Source of the DNA: Clostridiales bacterium
Lineage (GTDB): Bacteria; Bacillota; Clostridia; Oscillospirales; CAG-272
Length of the DNA: 64,000 bases
Direction: 5' to 3'
NCBI GenBank assembly: GCA_022791195.1
Contig: JAAVYP010000004.1
Coordinates: 1 to 64,000 of the forward strand
Shown here: positions 47,630 to 55,135 of the stretch, piece after piece
Layout of the letters: every line of letters starts with the position of its first letter
Position numbering within the stretch: position 1 is the first letter of the stretch
Translations under genes and position numbers: made by a program
The notes under the pieces: generated by a model
The model's input: the letters and a program-made list of their open reading frames with translations, nothing else
What the model was told of the DNA's origin: nothing
Databases searched by the model: none

Positions 47630-49912
47630 ATGACGATGTTCATCAAGAACATTTATATCGGCACCTTTGGCCCGATACAAGACAAAAAATTTGACTTTCA
47701 AAATAAAATCAATTTGATTGAGGGAGACAACGAGTCGGGCAAAAGTACGATTTGCGCCTTTATTAAGTTTATGTTTTTCGGGCTGTCCGCGAAGAGTGTC
47801 AGCGGGCTGTCTGCCAAAGGCACCAGCGGGCTGTCCGACCGCAAAAAGTACATCCCGTTTGAATCAAACTGCGCCTTCGGCACCATGACCCTGCACACGG
47901 GCAAGGACGGTGGAGAGGGCGAAGACTATCTGATTGAGCGGCGCATTACCCTCACAGGCAAAACCGCCGCCAAGGATGAATACCGCATTCTGTCGCTCGC
48001 CACCGGCCAGCCAGCCTTTGTGGGCATCGAACCTTGCGACGCCTTTTTGTCCATGAGCGAGGGACTGTTTTTGCGCACGGTCTATGTATCGCAGAAAATG
48101 GGGGCGGCGGTGGACGGCAAAGAAATCACCGCCGCACTGGAAAATCTGCTTTTCTCGGCCGAGGAATCGGTCGACTCGGCCAAGGCGATAAAAGAATTAG
48201 ACGCCGTTCGGGTCGAGCTGCTCTATAAAAACGGCAAGGGGGGCCGGCTCTATGAAGCGCAGGGCAAACGGGACGAGCTGCTCGCCAGGCTGGAACAAAC
48301 CAAAAGAGCAAGGCAGGAGCTGGCGGCAGAAGAAGAGCAGCTGCGGCGGCTGCAAAAGAGCGAAAGCGAAAACCAGCGGCTGACCACCGAAGCGCAGCAA
48401 AAAATCGAACAATACAACCAGGCCACCCTGCTCCAGTCTTTTGACAAGCTGCATCGGTTGGAGCAAAAGCAGGCGGCCCTGCAAGCCAAGCGGGCCAAGC
48501 TCACCCCGTCGGGCGGATTGCCCGAAACCGAAGAAATTCACATGGCCATTCGGCTCGCCTCTGAGCTAAGAGCGGCATGGCAGGATTTGGACCGGCTGCA
48601 GGATGCCTGGCAAAAATGCCGGAAGGAAGAGGGCACCGAAGGTGCCTTAGCGGCTTTCCTGGGGCAAAAAAAGACCGCCGCCCGTGCGAAAGCAGCCGGT
48701 TTTGTGGTACTGCTTGTCGGTCTTGCCGCCTGTATCGGCGGCTTTGTGATGACGGCTGGCCTGCTGACGGAGGCTGTCCCGGCGGTTCTTCCCTACGCGC
48801 TGTGGGGCTGCGGCGGCGCGCTGTTCGTGGCCAGCATCCTTTTGTTTGCCATGGGGGCGAAAAAGAGCCGAACAATCAAGCAGTTTTTCGCCATGTCCGG
48901 TGCGGAGCAAATGGAGAAAATTCGGTTATTAGAAAAACAGGCACTGGCACAGGCACAGCGGCAGAACACAGCTGAAACCGAACAGCAAAACACAGCCAAA
49001 ACCGACGCGGCGCTAAGTCAGTTGTTGGAAAAACGGGCGCAGGCAGAGGCGCTCGAAGACAGCGCGGCACAGCTTTGCCAAAAATACAGGGCGGCCTTTT
49101 CTTCGCCCGATTCGTTAGACGATCTGGCCGTGCGGCTGACGGCCGTCAAGGAAAACTGTCTCTCGCTTGAGAGCGAATGGCAGCAAATTGAAAAAGCGAA
49201 AGAGGAGCTGCGTGCGGCGCTGGCCGACGAAGAGGAAGAGACGCTGAAACAAAGCTTGCCGGCGCCGGCCGAAACCATTTTGCAGACTTATAATATCAAG
49301 GATTTGAAAAACCGACTTGCCTTCGGCACCGAAGCACAGGAGAGCATCCGCGCCAAGCGGAGCGAACTGGAAACCGCGCTTGCGGCCAAGCGTGCGGCGC
49401 TGGCCGACGAAGGGGAGCTTGCTGCCGAAATTGAGGAACAGACCGCGTTAATCGACATGCTGACTCTGCGCTACAACGCCGTTAAGTTAGCCTTAGACCG
49501 CATTGAGGAAGCGTCCCTGCGCATCAAAAGCAATGTGTCGCCGGCGCTGGCCGGCCGGGCCAGCGAGCTGATGTGCGCGGCCACCAAGGATAAATACGCC
49601 AAGCTGTGGATCGCCGATGACGTCTCCATGACCTATCAGGAGCCGGGCGGCTTTATGCGCAGTGTGGATTATTTGAGCCAGGGCACCAAGGACCTTGCCT
49701 ACATCGCGCTTCGCATTGCGCTGTGCGAGACTCTTTGCCAGGACAAGCAAATGCCCATGATTTTTGACGAAGCCTTTGCCGCGCTGGACGATCATCGTCT
49801 TGCGCAAATGCTTGCGGTGATTGCCGCGCGAGAGGGGCAGACACTGATTTTTACCTCGCACACAAGGGACAAGGCATTTCTTGACGATGCGCATGTGATT
49901 TCGCTGTCATAG
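47630..49912 (+). CDS. YhaN-like SMC-type ATPase with internal membrane hairpin
   Basis: A 760-residue ABC/SMC-type ATPase. Walker A is EGDNESGKSTICAF (about residue 33). Long coiled coils flank two central membrane segments (about residues 345-370 and 385-408). The C-terminal half has the signature region DYLSQGTKDLAYIALR and Walker B MPMIFDEAFAALDDHR. The pair of membrane helices in mid-coil is a YhaN feature that tethers the nuclease complex to the membrane. The start is uncertain among ATG 47624, 47630 and 47636 (AAAGAAAGGA at 47614-47623); 47630 is best spaced. Confidence 0.87.
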   Translation: MTMFIKNIYIGTFGPIQDKKFDFQNKINLIEGDNESGKSTICAFIKFMFFGLSAKSVSGLSAKGTSGLSDRKKYIPFESNCAFGTMTLHTGKDGGEGEDYLIERRITLTGKTAAKDEYRILSLATGQPAFVGIEPCDAFLSMSEGLFLRTVYVSQKMGAAVDGKEITAALENLLFSAEESVDSAKAIKELDAVRVELLYKNGKGGRLYEAQGKRDELLARLEQTKRARQELAAEEEQLRRLQKSESENQRLTTEAQQKIEQYNQATLLQSFDKLHRLEQKQAALQAKRAKLTPSGGLPETEEIHMAIRLASELRAAWQDLDRLQDAWQKCRKEEGTEGALAAFLGQKKTAARAKAAGFVVLLVGLAACIGGFVMTAGLLTEAVPAVLPYALWGCGGALFVASILLFAMGAKKSRTIKQFFAMSGAEQMEKIRLLEKQALAQAQRQNTAETEQQNTAKTDAALSQLLEKRAQAEALEDSAAQLCQKYRAAFSSPDSLDDLAVRLTAVKENCLSLESEWQQIEKAKEELRAALADEEEETLKQSLPAPAETILQTYNIKDLKNRLAFGTEAQESIRAKRSELETALAAKRAALADEGELAAEIEEQTALIDMLTLRYNAVKLALDRIEEASLRIKSNVSPALAGRASELMCAATKDKYAKLWIADDVSMTYQEPGGFMRSVDYLSQGTKDLAYIALRIALCETLCQDKQMPMIFDEAFAALDDHRLAQMLAVIAAREGQTLIFTSHTRDKAFLDDAHVISLS

Positions 49913-49951
49913 AGAAAAGTTTTTTTCATGGTGCAGGACGGAGGAAGATAC

Positions 49952-49985
49952 ACCCCGCAGGATCGAAGGTTCTGCGGGGTTTTTG
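49952..49985 (+). terminator. Terminator of the SbcD-HAD-YhaN operon
   Basis: Arms ACCCCGCAG and CTGCGGGGT (49952-49960, 49972-49980), followed by TTTTT. Confidence 0.92.
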
Positions 49986-50275
49986 TAACCCCACGCCCCA
50001 CGATCAACAAATAGCATTTATGAATAGATACTTCTTTTTTCTTTGCAGCAGAAACAGCGTAGTTGTTTCTGCGGGTACCAAACCCCTACAACCCAGCAAG
50101 AGAAGCTATTGTTTTAAATAATCAAAAACTCTTTTTTCTCCTATGCGAGGGTTTCACCCCCACACCCCCTGTCCACAAGTAATCATATGGTAACTTATAT
50201 CAATAATTTCCTTTTTTCTTTGCAGGGGTACTAACCCCTGCACCCCGCAAACTTTTGCGCAAAAGTTTGACCAAA
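49986..50275 (-). repeat. Dispersed G-rich/A-rich repeat, copy 2 (inverted)
   Basis: In reverse complement this block matches copy 1: 50170-50045 corresponds to 106-232 and 50045-50005 to 61-100, but in swapped order. It also has the GCAGGGG...CCCCTGC hairpin (50223-50242). It starts the gene-free stretch 49913-51149. Confidence 0.75.
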
Positions 50276-50367
50276 ACCATGCCACGCGAATTGCCTGAAG
50301 AGCAATTCGCTCACGCACCAAACGAGCAAAAATTTGTTAGAAATTTAGCGAGTGGCTCGTACTAACA

Positions 50368-50395
50368 TTGACAAGAATCCGAAGTTTGCTATTAT
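50368..50395 (+). promoter_or_regulatory. Promoter for candidate small RNA
   Basis: TTGACA (50368-50373), a 16-base spacer, TATTAT (50390-50395). Confidence 0.5.
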
Positions 50396-50399
50396 GTTT

Positions 50400-50522
50400 G
50401 CGACAAGGGACTAAGGCAAAACGAACGAAAAGGTTTTCGTAGACCTTTCTGCGCTGTGCACAGCGCGGTTTATCTCATTCAATCGCCCTTGTCGTTAAGG
50501 GTGCAGTGCTGTTGGCTTTTTT
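50400..50522 (+). ncRNA. Candidate structured RNA with 9-bp terminal stem
   Basis: CGACAAGGG (50401-50409) pairs exactly with CCCTTGTCG (50486-50494). Inside lie ACGAAA/TTTCGT (50425-50440) and GCGCTG/CAGCGC (50451-50466). A poly-T tract follows at 50517-50522, and a promoter ends four bases upstream. The region has no reading frame. It does not match the 6S, SRP, RNase P or tmRNA hallmarks that I know. Confidence 0.4.
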
Positions 50523-50584
50523 GCTTGCTTTGTGGCGGGTTCTTCACTTTGCTTTAAACAAATTTCACTACACGTTGAGGCATT

Positions 50585-50612
50585 GATAAATTGACTGTAT
50601 AGTCAATTTATC
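50585..50612. repeat. Perfect 12-bp inverted repeat
   Basis: GATAAATTGACT and AGTCAATTTATC with loop GTAT, between the candidate RNA and repeat copy 3. No T-run follows. Confidence 0.7.
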
Positions 50613-50631
50613 TCGCCGAGTTTTGACGCAC

Positions 50632-50840
50632 TTTTTTCTAAAAGTGCGCGGGGTTGCAGGGGTTGGTACCCCTGCAAAGAAAAAAAGGAAAATTTCTCTA
50701 AATTTATAACATAGAGCAGGTTAACTTGTCGTTTTATGGGGGTGTGGGGGTGAAACCCTCGCAAAAAGAAAAAAGTTTTTTGATTATTTAAAACAATAGC
50801 TTTTCTTGCGGGGCGGAGCCCTGTGTAAAGAAAAAGAAAC
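50632..50840 (+). repeat. Dispersed G-rich/A-rich repeat, copy 3
   Basis: Same orientation as copy 1. Bases 50672-50735 match 221-283. The block then continues with GGGGGTGAAACCC and a further variable tail. Confidence 0.75.
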
Positions 50841-50942
50841 TTATACGTTGATTGTAATGAAACCATTCGACAGCTTCACTTGCGAATTTTATGGGGGCAG
50901 CATGGGGTTTTGAAACCCGCGGAAAACAGCAAAGCCGTTGTT

Positions 50943-51020
50943 CGCCGCAGAAATAGCTTCGCTATGTTCGCCGCAGAAATAGCTTCGCTATGTCCGCCGC
51001 AGAAACAGCGAAGCTGTTTC
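50943..51020 (+). repeat. 26-bp tandem repeats with ATAGCTTCGCTAT palindrome
   Basis: Two near-identical 26-base units (50943-50968, 50969-50994) begin CGCCGCAGAAATAGC. A third diverges after its first bases and closes with the hairpin AAACAGC...GCTGTTT (about 51004-51020). Similar 'cagaaacagc...gctgtttctg' units occur in copies 1 and 2 of the dispersed repeat. Confidence 0.7.
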
Positions 51021-51025
51021 TGCTG

Positions 51026-51055
51026 AAAAAAGGGACGCTTTTTAGCAAGCGTCCC
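51026..51055 (-). terminator. Terminator of the unknown gene at 51150
   Basis: Arms GGGACGCTT and AAGCGTCCC with a minus-strand T-run at 51026-51031. Confidence 0.85.
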
Positions 51056-51149
51056 ATACCATTTATATTTGTTTAACGATCAAAATCTGTCCGCTGCGGC
51101 GAAAGCCGCAAACGGTTTTATGAAAACGACCTTTCTTGAGCCCACGGTG

Positions 51150-51689
51150 TTATGCGCCCATACATGAGGCATTCTCTTCCAACGAGATTTCGTGGCTTTG
51201 ATCTGCCTCTTCTGTACATAAACCAGAAAGTTTTACGGCCTGATCAATTGCTTTTAAGGCTACACCGGCTACCTGATGATTAAAGCCGCCCTCTGCGTTG
51301 GTGATACAGCCGTTCGCTTCATCCGCAATGCTGTAAAGCATATCTAATACACCCTCTTTGGTCCACTTGCCAAGGGATGCATTCTGTTCACCAAACAACC
51401 CGCATTCAATCGCTAAATGCCGGCAAAAAATCATTTTCTGCCGGCTAAATTCCTTATGTCCCATGACAATGCCATATTTTCTCTGCACAAACTCAAAGGG
51501 ATATTCTTTATAATTGAGTACATTCAGAACAATCGCTTCGGCTAAAGCTTCTCTTTGCTGATCATCACATATCTCTTGTCCGATCCACTCGGAGGCTTTT
51601 TTAATATAGCCTTTATAGGGCTCTTTTTCACGGCATTCCAGTATAGCCCCGCAAAATCGGCGTATCATTCTTGATTCTTCGTCTTGCAT
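51150..51689 (-). CDS. Hypothetical protein paired with an HTH regulator
   Basis: A 179-residue soluble, largely helical protein that I do not recognise. It has MQDEESRMIRRFCGAILECREKE at the start, then IGQEICDDQQREALAEAIVLNVLNYKEYPFEF and a Glu-rich C-terminus with two cysteines. ATG 51689 follows GAGAGGAA at modest distance; an in-frame GTG at 51728 lacks a site. It is transcribed divergently from the HTH gene, and its promoter carries a copy of the same operator. Phage-like or stress functions are possible but unsupported. Confidence 0.6.
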   Translation of the reverse strand: MQDEESRMIRRFCGAILECREKEPYKGYIKKASEWIGQEICDDQQREALAEAIVLNVLNYKEYPFEFVQRKYGIVMGHKEFSRQKMIFCRHLAIECGLFGEQNASLGKWTKEGVLDMLYSIADEANGCITNAEGGFNHQVAGVALKAIDQAVKLSGLCTEEADQSHEISLEENASCMGA

Positions 51690-51744
51690 CCTGATTACTG
51701 ATTCCTCTCTTTTATCAATTTGCTTCACAGGAACGGGGCATCTT

Positions 51745-51788
51745 GTGAATTACGTTCACAGTATATCATTATATAACCAGAGTGTCAA
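51745..51788 (-). promoter_or_regulatory. Promoter plus operator of the unknown gene
   Basis: On the minus strand TTGACA (51788-51783), 17-base spacer, TATACT (51765-51760). The inverted repeat GTGAATTACGTTCAC (51745-51759) begins immediately after the -10 box and would cover the transcription start. Confidence 0.8.
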
Positions 51789-51840
51789 GTCATTCTTGAA
51801 ATACAAAAACAGGATTTTTCAAAAAATAGAGCAAAAACCC

Positions 51841-51869
51841 TTTACAATGTGAATATTATTCACTATAAT
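51841..51869 (+). promoter_or_regulatory. Promoter of the HTH gene with operator in the spacer
   Basis: TTTACA (51841-51846), 17-base spacer, TATAAT (51864-51869). The perfect palindrome GTGAATATTATTCAC (51849-51863) fills the spacer. It shares GTGAA-N5-TTCAC with the divergent operator. Confidence 0.8.
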
Positions 51870-51962
51870 AAGATGATACCGATCTATGCGCTGTTTTCCA
51901 CCGATTTGTGCCGCGGCGAGTCCCTTGGTACGGCTTTGCCGAACGAAAGAATGGAGATTTCT

Positions 51963-52319
51963 ATGACAGGTAAAATTATTAAAACGCTGCGAACCTCCGC
52001 CGGACTCACACAGCAAGAGCTGGCCGATGTGCTGGAGTTGGATCGCTCCAGCGTGGGCAAATACGAGGCCGGCACCCATCCTTCGCCTGAAGTCATACTT
52101 AAAATTTCGGCTTTTTTTCATGTGAGCGTCGATTATCTTTATGGCCTGCAGGGTAATACGACTCTGTTTGCCAAAGACGAAGCCGAGGCAAAGCTTCTGA
52201 CCATGTTTCGGAAAACAGACGGCATTCCGCTTGAAAAGCGGACAGAAATCGCCGAGTACATTGGCGCCACGATTGATATGTACTTAAAGGCGCTGGGCAG
52301 CGTGCCGAGCGATGTGTAG
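51963..52319 (+). CDS. XRE-family HTH transcriptional regulator
   Basis: A 118-residue regulator. The N-terminal helix-turn-helix is IKTLRTSAGLTQQELADVLELDRSSVGKYEAGTHPSPEVILKISAFFHVSVDYLYG (residues 6-61); the second half is a helical tail, probably for dimerisation. ATG 51963 follows GGAG (51953-51956). Earlier in-frame ATG 51951 lacks a site, and 51849 is upstream of the promoter. It very likely binds the two GTGAA-N5-TTCAC operators. Confidence 0.88.
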   Translation: MTGKIIKTLRTSAGLTQQELADVLELDRSSVGKYEAGTHPSPEVILKISAFFHVSVDYLYGLQGNTTLFAKDEAEAKLLTMFRKTDGIPLEKRTEIAEYIGATIDMYLKALGSVPSDV

Positions 52320-52411
52320 CGGGCGGCATATGCCTTTCGATATGCTTGAATTTTCGCATCAAGTATGATACAATCAGGTTAAGATCATAGTTGACAAGGG
52401 AGCCTCACAAA

Positions 52412-53368
52412 ATGAAACAATGGATTTTGTTGTGCCTTGCCATTGCCTGCATGGTTTGTTTTTCGAGCTGCGGCTGTTCTAAACAGCCAACAACGCCGGC
52501 GGAAAGTACCCGTCCGGCAGCAAGCGGCGTACCCGATGACGGCGCCGATGAGAAACAAGACGGGCAGGAGCCGCCGCCCCTTGGCGCCGGGCCGGGCGTT
52601 TATGACCAGAACGGTCTGTATACCCATCCTGAAACGATCGACGGCGAACCGGTGACTGAGTATGGCCATTATCAAACCGATATCGGCGGCAGCAAAACGA
52701 TCCCCGGGGATGCGATCCCCGGAAACACTGTTTCCGGCGATAACGGAACAGATGACAAGGGCGCCGGCGAAAATAATACCGGTGAAAACGGCGGGGGACA
52801 AGCAGAACCCATTGCCCCGGCAGAGGATCTTTACAAAGACGCCTGTGAGCGGACCTATCACAGTCTTGAAGGATTTACGGCCTTTATTGATTTTGATTTT
52901 TATGCAGACGGACAGCACGATGCTTATCAATATACACTTACCTTTGATCCGGCGACGGGTAGGTATACCGCGACAGAAAAAACCTCCGGTCAGTCGAAAA
53001 CCTATGCGCCCGGAGAACCGTCCGCGTCTGCGCACAGAACCGACCCTGCATTTGTGCGTTTTTGCCGGACATGCAGCTTTGTGCCGCCCCTTTTGCTGAC
53101 CAGGTATAATTTCGATACAACGAAAGAGGGCACCGTCGTCAGCACCATAACAGCCGGAGAGGAGCACCGCCAAGCGCTGCTGGCTGCCTCGAATCTGTTT
53201 GAAGGGTTTGAAACATACGACGAGACCGCCCTTTCGCTTGGTTCTCTTTATTACACAGCATATATCGATGCCAACGGGAATTTGACCGGCACAAACATGC
53301 AGTATACGCTGCATCTGAACGATTCAGAAATTGATATAACGGCGATGGTGAATATACGATATGAATAA
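52412..53368 (+). CDS. Lipoprotein A of a three-paralogue set
   Basis: A 318-residue exported lipoprotein (lipobox FSSC, Cys about residue 21). A low-complexity linker rich in Gly, Asp, Asn and Pro follows (about 28-145), including IPGDAIPGNTVSGD. The rest is a beta-rich domain ending with LLAASNLFEGFETYDETALSLG...YTAYIDANG. That ending is shared with the next two genes. ATG 52412 follows AAGGGAG. Function is unknown. Confidence 0.75.
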   Translation: MKQWILLCLAIACMVCFSSCGCSKQPTTPAESTRPAASGVPDDGADEKQDGQEPPPLGAGPGVYDQNGLYTHPETIDGEPVTEYGHYQTDIGGSKTIPGDAIPGNTVSGDNGTDDKGAGENNTGENGGGQAEPIAPAEDLYKDACERTYHSLEGFTAFIDFDFYADGQHDAYQYTLTFDPATGRYTATEKTSGQSKTYAPGEPSASAHRTDPAFVRFCRTCSFVPPLLLTRYNFDTTKEGTVVSTITAGEEHRQALLAASNLFEGFETYDETALSLGSLYYTAYIDANGNLTGTNMQYTLHLNDSEIDITAMVNIRYE

Positions 53369-53984
53369 ACTTTGTTTTCTTTCCCTGGTGCTTTTGCTGT
53401 TAGTGCCCTGTCTTGTGGCATGCAAAAGCAGCCCGGCTTTTGAACCTGGAACAGAATCGGCGCTCACCCTGGACGCCTATAATGCGGCTGTCGAGGACAG
53501 CAAGGACGACAGTGCCGCGCTGCATGAAAAAACAACGATTGGCTGCCAGCTTTTTGGCCAAACCTTTCAGTATGTTTATGAAATCACGCAGGAAGGCGAG
53601 GGCTATATCGCAAAAGATGCTGAAACCGGCGGAGTCTATTCGTCAGACGAATTTGAGAACGCCGATATGTTTTTCCTGCGCTTTGGCCGGCTGCCGCCGG
53701 TGGACAGCGAGCAGTTTCTCTCTTATGAGCTGCAGGAACAAAGCGTAACCGCGGCCCTGCCGTCCGAAGCGTTTCGCGAGCGCCTGCTGCAAGCAAGCTC
53801 TTTGTTTGCGGGCATCGGGGCGAATACTGATCAAATAACCCTTGGCGACTGTACATACCAGGCTGAATTAGATGCCGAAGGCCGCCTTGCCGCCTATACG
53901 TATACGGTAACTACGTCGTTAAACACGACAGGGGTCGGCTTTACTGCCGACGTAACCCTGCGCGTTGAAAGACATCTTTCGTAA
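53361..53984 (+). CDS. Lipoprotein B of a three-paralogue set
   Basis: A 207-residue lipoprotein (lipobox LVAC, Cys about residue 21). It has no long linker. Its end LLQASSLFAGIGANTDQITLGDCTYQAELDAEGRL matches the ending of lipoprotein A. Its ATG overlaps the stop of A by eight bases. Function is unknown. Confidence 0.75.
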   Translation: MNKLCFLSLVLLLLVPCLVACKSSPAFEPGTESALTLDAYNAAVEDSKDDSAALHEKTTIGCQLFGQTFQYVYEITQEGEGYIAKDAETGGVYSSDEFENADMFFLRFGRLPPVDSEQFLSYELQEQSVTAALPSEAFRERLLQASSLFAGIGANTDQITLGDCTYQAELDAEGRLAAYTYTVTTSLNTTGVGFTADVTLRVERHLS

Positions 53985-54059
53985 ACCGCCGGATCTTTTC
54001 CCCGCTCACGTTTGCTTGACTGCCCCGCGAATTGAATGAATCGATTTAGGAGATTTTTT

Positions 54060-54926
54060 ATGAAGCGTATCTGTGTTCTTCTGCTAATCAGCGCCCTTTT
54101 TCTGTGCGCCTGTTCCGCGCCCACTTATGAGACTATCCTGCAAAAATGGGATAAGCAGGATCGTTTTTACCTGACCCTGACCCATAAAAAAGAGGTTGTC
54201 TTTGCCGACGAGGGACAAGAGCCAATGACAGCCGAGCTTTCGGCCAAGCTGCAAATGAAAAAAGACGATGGCCGGGCGCTTTATCAGTATATTGAAACCG
54301 ACAGCGCGCCGGTGTATTTCGCTGATGGCTATGAATACCGCGAGCTGATGGACGTGAAATATCGAAATCCAATCAGCGAAGAGGATTTTTTGCAGGATCT
54401 CTCGTTTGTAAAACCCCTGCCGGCCGAGCAGGCGCTGACCGAAAAAATCGAGGAGGCACAGCTTGCCGTCACGCTGGAAAACGACTGGGCGCTGGCTTTG
54501 ATGAAGGACTGCAACCCTGATTTTGCCGACACCATCACAGACGGCAGCCTGCACTATACCGCCAAAATCGAAAAAAAGCGGATCAAATCCTACACATATG
54601 AATTTACCCTGCATGGCCAAGATGAGGAAATGGGCGATTACACCATCACCGATATTTATACCGTCAGGGCCGAACCGACGGTGCCCTCCTTTTCGCTGCC
54701 AAACGATCTTTCCTCTTACGCAGAGATGAATTTGAAGGAATATGAAGATCAGTCGGAAGAAGAATGGCAGCGACAGATTTTGTTCGTTATGTTAGAGGCC
54801 CTCTACAATCCGGATGGTTCAAAGGCAGAGAATTTTGACCAGTATTATGAGGAATTTAAAGAAATGTATGGCGAAGAGTATATGAAGCTCGTCACCGAGG
54901 CGGCCGACATGTTTAGAGGACAATAA
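54060..54926 (+). CDS. Lipoprotein C of a three-paralogue set
   Basis: A 288-residue lipoprotein (lipobox LCAC, Cys about residue 18). Its middle has ALMKDCNPDFADTITDGSLHYTAKIEKKRIKSYTYEFTLHG, the same layout as the ends of A and B, followed by a C-terminal acidic tail of about 80 residues. ATG 54060 follows AGGAGA. It is 75 bases after lipoprotein B and probably co-transcribed. Function is unknown. Confidence 0.72.
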   Translation: MKRICVLLLISALFLCACSAPTYETILQKWDKQDRFYLTLTHKKEVVFADEGQEPMTAELSAKLQMKKDDGRALYQYIETDSAPVYFADGYEYRELMDVKYRNPISEEDFLQDLSFVKPLPAEQALTEKIEEAQLAVTLENDWALALMKDCNPDFADTITDGSLHYTAKIEKKRIKSYTYEFTLHGQDEEMGDYTITDIYTVRAEPTVPSFSLPNDLSSYAEMNLKEYEDQSEEEWQRQILFVMLEALYNPDGSKAENFDQYYEEFKEMYGEEYMKLVTEAADMFRGQ

Positions 54927-55043
54927 ACGACAAATACGCGGTGCGCACGGAAAACAGCCGCCGAGGTAACACACATCGGCCGCCGAGGAAATACATCGGC
55001 CGCCGAAGCAAAGCATCGGCTGAAGCGATATCCGACACATAGA

Positions 55044-55076
55044 AAAACCCGAGAGGCAGATGTCTCTCGGGTTTTT
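55044..55076. terminator. Bidirectional terminator
   Basis: Arms AAAACCCGAGAG and CTCTCGGGTTTT around an 8-base loop, between the convergent lipoprotein C and membrane genes. Just before it (54968-55015) CATCGGCCGCCGA occurs twice with a partial third copy. Confidence 0.9.
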
Positions 55077-55135
55077 GTGTCGGTTGTATGGGAGCGGCCG
55101 GTTTTGCTTGACTGCTCCCCTTTTTCTGCGGCCGG

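Noticed and set aside
52385-53314. 309-codon minus-strand frame
   Set aside because: It is antisense to lipoprotein A, which has a signal peptide, ribosome site and shared paralogue sequence.
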